This document shows positions 63,501 to 64,000 of a DNA stretch of 64,000 nucleotides, piece after piece. Origin of the DNA: Govania unica. GTDB taxonomy: Bacteria; Pseudomonadota; Alphaproteobacteria; Sphingomonadales; Govanellaceae. Each line of letters starts with the position of its first letter. Positions within the stretch are counted from its first letter, which is position 1. Both the position numbers and the translations under genes were made by a program. Below the pieces are notes generated by a model. It had not been told where the DNA came from, searched no databases, and was given only the letters and a program-made list of their open reading frames with translations. The stretch covers positions 310,001-374,000 of the forward strand of contig NZ_JANWOI010000001.1 of the NCBI RefSeq assembly GCF_027920805.1. The letters run 5' to 3'.

Positions 63501-64000
63501 ACCAGCGGCACGCTCGGCACGGGTGCCGTCCTGAACGCCGGCACGCTCGTCTTCGACCGCGCCGACGCCATCACCTATGCCGGCGTGCTGTCCGGCAGCG
63601 GCGACATCGTCCACACCGGCGCCGGCGTCCTGACCTTGACCGGCGTGAACAGCTATACCGGCACGCTCACGGTCGATACCGGATCCACGCTCCAGCTTGG
63701 CGACGGTGGGACCAGCGGCCGCTTCGGCAGCGGCGATCTGGTCAACAACGGCCTGATCCTCATCAACCGCAGCGATAACTATGTCATTGCCAACGACATC
63801 TTCGGCACGGGGGAAATCCATCAGGTCGGCACCGGCACCTTCGTCCTGACCGGCAACCATTATTCTGTCGGCATGACCCGGGTCGACGCCGGCGGCACGG
63901 TGCAGATCGGCAACGGCGGCCTTTTGGGAAGCCTCGGCGCCGGCACCTTCGAAAACGAAGGGGCGCTCGCCTTCAACGCGTCGAACAGCGTCATCTATAC
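60522..64000 (+). CDS. Large autotransporter-type adhesin (3' end outside the window)
   Basis: An open frame of at least 1159 codons with no stop before the window ends. A long signal peptide (basic start, then ALGGALALMVVATTPALA) is predicted to be cleaved near residue 48. Residues 49 to about 265 are extremely Gly-rich (GGNGGAGG-type). From about 320 onward come many autotransporter-associated beta-strand repeats of the pattern GxGxLTLTGxNSYxGxTTIxAGxTLQVGNGGTSGxLG, expected to form a secreted beta-helix. The membrane barrel that would prove type V secretion must lie beyond base 64000. The start has only a weak GGA upstream. It is a likely surface adhesin or biofilm factor. Confidence 0.85.
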   Translation, partial: MGFILRRISPSLAKRRFHLHSSTALVPMGFALGGALALMVVATTPALANGGAGGSYLGSGEAPGGASNATTAGGTGSKFVNDIGAGGGGGGAGVTGGAGGNGFSGAGGAGGASAGAHGANGNSGGLEGGGGGGGGAHGAVGSIFTAVTGGNGGAGGSGSIAGNGGGGGAGGWGVVVTDSGALGSLNVAVTGGNGGRGGNGSSYGGAGGSGGHGLYFNASGVSATINAAVTGGHGGAGGTGFSGNGAMGAGGSGIVGNALALTLNATATGGLNGNNTIRAKAIDFTGGANALVLGSGWGLTGDIGVAGSLDLSATADSVLSSAITGSGSVTKTGATTITLTGTNSFAGVLTISAGTLQVGNGDTAGSVSGNILNNGALVFNRSDNVTHSSAINGTGSVTQSGTGKLIFTADNGYSGGTTIDTGSTLQVGDGGFTGSLGSGDIVNNGTLSINRDLATSLTLDQAISGTGALEVTSGDIYLTGNNSYSGTTTIASAFVIVGDNTTTGSLGSGAVVNNGTLYFARSNEHTVNNAISGTGEFGQMGAGKLIYTGTSTSTGQNTIASGRTLQIGNGGTSGNLGTGAVANRGSLIFNRSDSVTQSGLISGSGTLRQSGSGTLILTGNNIYNGATTIDADATLQIGNGGTSGSLGVGAVTNAGTLAFNRADAVTFNRDISGSGALRQSGSGTLIFTADHSYSGGTTIDAGTTIQLGTGSSTTGSLGSGTITNNGTLDIRRSFAPTLTFSQLITGSGNLTVTSGGVVLNEDNDYSGTTTIASGAGLALGTFSSKGSLGSGAVVNDGMLYFARSNEHTVNNAISGTGEFRQRGAGKLIYTGTSTSTGQNTIDSGTTLQIGNGSTSGNLGTGAVENNGSLIFNRADSVTQRGAISGSGTLRQSGSGTLILTANNSYSGPTAIEAGATLQVGNGGTSGTLGTGAVTNAGTLAFNRSDIFVVNNNILGGGALRQSGSGTLTLTGANSYTGATMIDAGATLQVGNGGTSGTLGTGAVLNAGTLVFDRADAITYAGVLSGSGDIVHTGAGVLTLTGVNSYTGTLTVDTGSTLQLGDGGTSGRFGSGDLVNNGLILINRSDNYVIANDIFGTGEIHQVGTGTFVLTGNHYSVGMTRVDAGGTVQIGNGGLLGSLGAGTFENEGALAFNASNSVIY
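62031..63154 (+). repeat. 282-codon higher-order repeat in the autotransporter gene
   Basis: About 280 bases from 62031 recur from 62877, an offset of 846 bases (282 codons, in frame), with only scattered differences. Both copies encode YFARSNEHTVNNAISGTGEF and YTGTSTSTGQNTI. This is beyond the ordinary repeat motif and points to a recent internal duplication. Confidence 0.8.

Noticed and set aside
63048-63860. 270-codon minus-strand frame rich in Ala/Gly/Asp inside the autotransporter region
   Set aside because: Antisense of the repeats; the plus frame is open for 3.48 kb with a signal peptide.

Overview
The window is a GC-rich, densely packed chromosomal stretch from an alphaproteobacterium. 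Support comes from the gene repertoire and order: chorismate mutase-hisC-tyrA beside metX-metW, PhaR/PHB genes, crotonyl-CoA carboxylase/reductase (Ccr), ethylmalonyl-CoA mutase (Ecm) and methylsuccinyl-CoA dehydrogenase (Mcd), Coq7, GluQ, an IalB-like protein and a FlaEY-like flagellar protein. I cannot name a genus from the sequence alone. The cell is probably an aerobic, ubiquinone-using, PHB-storing, flagellated heterotroph that assimilates acetyl-CoA through the ethylmalonyl-CoA pathway rather than the glyoxylate shunt.

Layout. 0-6.7 kb: end of a DUF2125 gene, the aromatic amino-acid block (tyrA, hisC, chorismate mutase, minus strand), divergent metX-metW and a methyltransferase. 6.8-11.2 kb: PHB genes phbB, phbA, phaC with a small translationally coupled ORF, and divergent phaR. 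11.4-22 kb: DUF924 gene, 3-hydroxybutyryl-CoA dehydrogenase, etfBA, cobalamin adenosyltransferase, a small membrane protein, mcd and ccr, then divergent ecm. This joins C4 thioester chemistry, electron removal from Mcd (ETF) and adenosylcobalamin supply for Ecm. Palindromes of the form TTGC-N3-GCAA recur upstream of phbA, etfB and ccr/ecm, with looser versions between phaC and phaR.

22-30.4 kb: housekeeping genes (gluQ, HNH nuclease, coq7, dsbB, tRNA-Leu), a cold-shock gene, a TonB-dependent receptor and an SDR oxidoreductase. 30.4-36.2 kb: a FliL-like secreted protein translationally coupled to a large FlaEY-like beta-propeller protein, then a membrane GGDEF-EAL protein. 36.4-41.3 kb: yggT, DUF167, folD, mscL and two tandem secreted DUF4139 paralogues. 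41.5-50.4 kb: argG, a PAS-type protein, a YqaA/DedA protein, cfa, rlmN, an IalB-like protein, an RNA methyltransferase, and a ketone-body/branched-chain module (scoAB plus an HSD10-like dehydrogenase). 50.5-52.5 kb: a sirtuin, a histone H1-like Lys/Ala/Pro repeat protein and a pterin dehydratase in one minus-strand run. 52.6-58.7 kb: LMW phosphatase, thpR, tesA divergent from ybbA-ybbP, and a Bax-inhibitor-1 protein.

58.9-64 kb is accessory: tRNA-Arg, a decayed IS630 element with recognisable ends, an inverted partial copy of the tRNA-Arg 3' end, and a very long autotransporter-type gene that stays open to the last base. MITE-like hairpin repeats built on CCGGGCTTGACCCGG lie in several intergenic gaps. 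The strongest leads for new biology are the mini-protein coupled to phaC, the candidate operator set joining PHB and ethylmalonyl-CoA genes, the sirtuin/H1-like operon, the FlaEY-like/FliL-like pair, and the tRNA-flanked autotransporter region.
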